From Johnsonella ignava ATCC 51276 (GTDB lineage Bacteria; Bacillota; Clostridia; Lachnospirales; Lachnospiraceae), in the NCBI RefSeq assembly GCF_000235445.1, contig NZ_JH378843.1:12744-30570 (forward strand): a stretch of 17,827 nt of DNA, read 5' to 3'. Both the position numbers and the translations under genes were made by a program. The notes beneath the pieces are model-generated. The model was not told the origin of the DNA. It saw only the letters and a program-made list of their open reading frames with translations, and made no database searches. Positions 15,755-17,827 of the stretch are shown here, piece after piece. Positions within the stretch are counted from its first letter, which is position 1. Every line of letters starts with the position of its first letter.

Positions 15755-17527
15755 TTATCTTCCCTGATACTTGGCAACGGTTTCTTTTATCTCGCTTTCA
15801 ATACCCGATAAAAACGCTTCATTTGACGATTTGCCCAGTGCTATGTCAGATAGTTTAATTTCCCACTTAGCTGTTGTTTTAGACGATTTAAAGTTATCCT
15901 CCACGATCTCTATAAGAGCTTTTCCTTTTTTCGTTGCAATAAGATTTTTCTTATCTCTTTCTATAAAATCCTTGGAAATCAGATTTTCTATAATACCTGC
16001 TCTTGTTGCCGGTGTTCCAAGTCCCCTTCGCTCAACCTCAGCCCCTTTTTCCAGGGCATCATTACCTGCCGTTTCCATGGCTTTAAGTAAAGTATCCTCT
16101 GTAAAATGCTTGGGTGGTGTCGTATATTTTTCTTTTATCTCTTTATCCTTAATTTCAAGTACATCTCCCACATTTAAATCAGGTAATACAACATCTTCAT
16201 TTTTCTTTGAACCGTACTCTTTAAAATATTTTGTAAAACCTTCACCTGTAATGACCCTACCGCTTGCCTTAAATTCAAATACATCCCCCTGACTTTCATA
16301 TACCGCAACAATCTTCGTTATGTTTTCAATCAGGGGATAGCCTGCACTTGCATGGAGTTTATTTAAGATAAGGTTATATATTTTTCTTTCACTTTCAGGA
16401 ATTGTGGACATATCTTCATTTAAAGAACTTACTGTAGGTATAATTGCATGGTGGTCTGTTACCTTAGCTGAGTTGAAGATAACTTTAATTCTCTCCGTAT
16501 CAAAGTCATTTTTGCCAAGTATGTTATTTACCGTATTTATAACCATATCTTTCGAAAGATATCGGCTGTCCGTCCTCGGATATGTAATCATTTTCTTTTC
16601 ATAAAGGCTTTGTGCATAGTCAAGTGTCTGTTTTGCACTGTATCCGAAGTACTTGTTACATTCTCTTTGAAGTGTTGTTAAATCAAACGGCAAGTCAGGC
16701 TTTGTAAGCTTTTCCTTTTTCTCCACATTTCTTACTGTGATTGTATTTCCTACCACATTTACTAAATCTTCTACAATTTCAAGGCTGTCGATCCTGTCTG
16801 TTGAAAGAGTAAAGCCGGTACAATAAAGCTCGCCTGTATAATATTTTTCTTTCTTAAAAGCCGTTATTTCATCATCTCTTTCTACAATCATAAAAAGTGT
16901 CGGTGTCTGTACTCTTCCGACAGAATAATTTTGATTGTAAATAAGAGAATAAAGCCTACTCATGTTCATTCCGACAAGCCAATCCGCCTTACTTCTGGCA
17001 AGGGCTGATCGGTATAGATCTTCATACTCTTTTCCATCTTTTAGCTCCTTAAAGCCTTCTTTAATTGCTATATCTTCCATTGATGAGATCCAAAGTCTTT
17101 TGATATTCTTTTTACAACCTGCCTGCTCATACACAAGCCTAAAGATTAACTCTCCCTCACGCCCCGCATCACAGGCATTAATAACCGTTTCAATCTCTTT
17201 AGAGTTCATCAGCTTTTTAAGAGTGTTAAACTGACCCCTGGTTGCCCTTACCACTTCGTATTTATACTGTTTAGGAATAATTGGTAAATCCTCCAATCTC
17301 CACTTGACATACTTTTCATCATAAGCCAAAGGACTTGCCATCTGTATCAAATGTCCCACACACCAGCTTACAATATATCCACCTCCCTCATAATATCCGT
17401 TTTGTCTACCGGTTGCACCGATGACCTTGGCGATACTCATTGCAACACTCGGCTTTTCACATATCACTAAATTATGCGGAGTAGAATTAAATGTAAAGTT
17501 GTTTGATAAAGTGTTTGTTTTAATCAT
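15755..17527 (-). CDS. topB: DNA topoisomerase III, type IA, ICE-encoded
   Basis: This enzyme passes and decatenates single strands, resolving DNA linked during transfer and replication. The N-terminal Toprim domain shows LVICEKPSVAMSIA (about 20-33) with the catalytic Glu24, and DAGREGE (120-126), whose acidic residues bind metal. The active-site tyrosine is Tyr316 in MITYPRTDSRYL. Later type IA signatures are FGYSAKQTLDYAQSLY (294-309), DHHAIIPT, and GLGTPATRAGIIENLI near the C-terminus. At 590 residues it ends after the core, without the zinc-finger tail of topoisomerase I. About 16 residues precede the usual start of the domain, but the ATG at 17527 has AAAGGA about 12 nt upstream and no better in-frame start is seen. 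It heads the visible operon; a tyrosine recombinase gene lies 92 bases upstream. Confidence 0.95.
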   Translation of the reverse strand: MIKTNTLSNNFTFNSTPHNLVICEKPSVAMSIAKVIGATGRQNGYYEGGGYIVSWCVGHLIQMASPLAYDEKYVKWRLEDLPIIPKQYKYEVVRATRGQFNTLKKLMNSKEIETVINACDAGREGELIFRLVYEQAGCKKNIKRLWISSMEDIAIKEGFKELKDGKEYEDLYRSALARSKADWLVGMNMSRLYSLIYNQNYSVGRVQTPTLFMIVERDDEITAFKKEKYYTGELYCTGFTLSTDRIDSLEIVEDLVNVVGNTITVRNVEKKEKLTKPDLPFDLTTLQRECNKYFGYSAKQTLDYAQSLYEKKMITYPRTDSRYLSKDMVINTVNNILGKNDFDTERIKVIFNSAKVTDHHAIIPTVSSLNEDMSTIPESERKIYNLILNKLHASAGYPLIENITKIVAVYESQGDVFEFKASGRVITGEGFTKYFKEYGSKKNEDVVLPDLNVGDVLEIKDKEIKEKYTTPPKHFTEDTLLKAMETAGNDALEKGAEVERRGLGTPATRAGIIENLISKDFIERDKKNLIATKKGKALIEIVEDNFKSSKTTAKWEIKLSDIALGKSSNEAFLSGIESEIKETVAKYQGR

Positions 17528-17559
17528 ATTTTAATCATCCTTTCTTAACATAAAAAATG

Positions 17560-17615
17560 TTTAAATGTAAATGGAATATGCTTTTTACAGATTTAGCATA
17601 TTCCATTCATTTAAA
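17560..17615 (-). terminator. Long inverted repeat behind the recombinase gene, probable terminator
   Basis: AATGGAATATGC (17570-17581) and GCATATTCCATT (17596-17607) are perfect 12-bp inverted repeats with a 14-nt spacer. Beyond a 2-nt bulge the pairing goes on for about 8 more bases (TTTAAATG with CATTTAAA). Leftward, the stem is followed by a run of six T (17557-17552), as a Rho-independent terminator would be. It lies five bases past the recombinase stop. A recombination core site is an alternative reading, since tyrosine recombinases bind inverted arms of this length, but their usual 6-8 bp spacer does not match 14. Confidence 0.55.
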
Positions 17616-17619
17616 AACT

Positions 17620-17827
17620 TTAATTAGTTTGTTTTCCTAAACTATTAAGCCATGTCATTAGATCTTCATCCTCTGTCCATGATTTCATATTTTTGCTAAC
17701 ATCAATTAAACTTGCAGATTCAATAGCTTTCCTTTTAAGCGTAACATCAGCACGTGCATAAATCTGTGTTGTTTTTTACATCAGCATGCCCTAGAAAATC
17801 TCTGATGTATATGAGATTTACACCCGA
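17620..17827 (-). pseudogene. Tyrosine recombinase/integrase, C-terminal end, frameshifted
   Basis: This is the tail of a phage-integrase-family site-specific recombinase; the rest lies beyond the right edge. From the edge the frame reads SGVNLIYIRDFLGHADVK, with the conserved GH of the catalytic box. It then breaks: NNTDLC and a stop follow. Removing one A from the A6 run (T6 on the + strand at about 17773-17778) restores TTQIYARADVTLKRK, with the catalytic Tyr in QIYAR, and a normal C-terminus ending SLGKQTN at 17620. As written, the protein would lose its nucleophilic tyrosine and be inactive. A single A-run error, in the sequence or in nature, explains it. The C-terminal form (ARAD..LKRKAIE) recalls stand-alone recombinases of clostridial mobile elements. 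Whether it drives this element or belongs to another one inserted beside topB cannot be told here. Confidence 0.8.

Noticed and set aside
1..17827. CRISPR arrays, tRNA or rRNA genes, toxin-antitoxin pairs, antibiotic-resistance genes
   Set aside because: No regularly spaced repeats, cloverleaf-like sequences or recognisable resistance or toxin proteins were seen on either strand.

Overview
The window is AT-rich, low-GC DNA of the kind found in Bacillota, most likely class Clostridia. Signs are strong AGGAGG-type ribosome sites, frequent AGA and ATA codons, and gene families typical of Tn1549/CTn-like integrative and conjugative elements (ICEs). It looks like the DNA-processing half of such an element. 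No type IV secretion genes, resistance genes, tRNA, rRNA or CRISPR array are visible. The assignment is inferred from gene content; no search was run.

Layout. Bases 1-460 are the right end of an IS3-family insertion sequence with a frameshifted transposase. It has cut off the front of a mobC-like gene (about 461-713), which overlaps an intact MOBP-type relaxase gene (713-2083, + strand). A hairpin at 2083-2135 separates this from genes on the - strand. From right to left these are: a frameshifted tyrosine recombinase tail (17620-17827), topoisomerase III (17527-15755), a small adenine methyltransferase (15751-15200), a coiled-coil protein (15158-14355), a 3459-residue giant protein (14355-3976), an SSB-domain protein (3863-2892) with a strong terminator, and a four-helix membrane protein (2744-2268) with its own promoter.

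The giant protein is a polyvalent fusion. In order it carries a PrimPol-type primase domain, its helical companion domain, an ArdC-like anti-restriction domain, a disordered linker, repeated modules, an N6-adenine methyltransferase domain, an SF2/SNF2-type helicase and a C-terminal Asp-rich motif resembling calcium-binding repeats. With the relaxase, topoisomerase, SSB and second methyltransferase it would nick, unwind, prime, coat, decatenate and methylate transferring DNA.

The most striking observation is a TnpV-like gene (12503-12045) lying wholly inside the giant gene, on the same strand and in the +1 frame. It has a perfect AAAGGAGG ribosome site 8 nt before its ATG. Its span matches the Gly/Asp/Arg/Ser-rich linker of the giant protein almost exactly. 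This suggests that the linker is the out-of-frame reading of an older tnpV gene, and that the two are translated from the same DNA.
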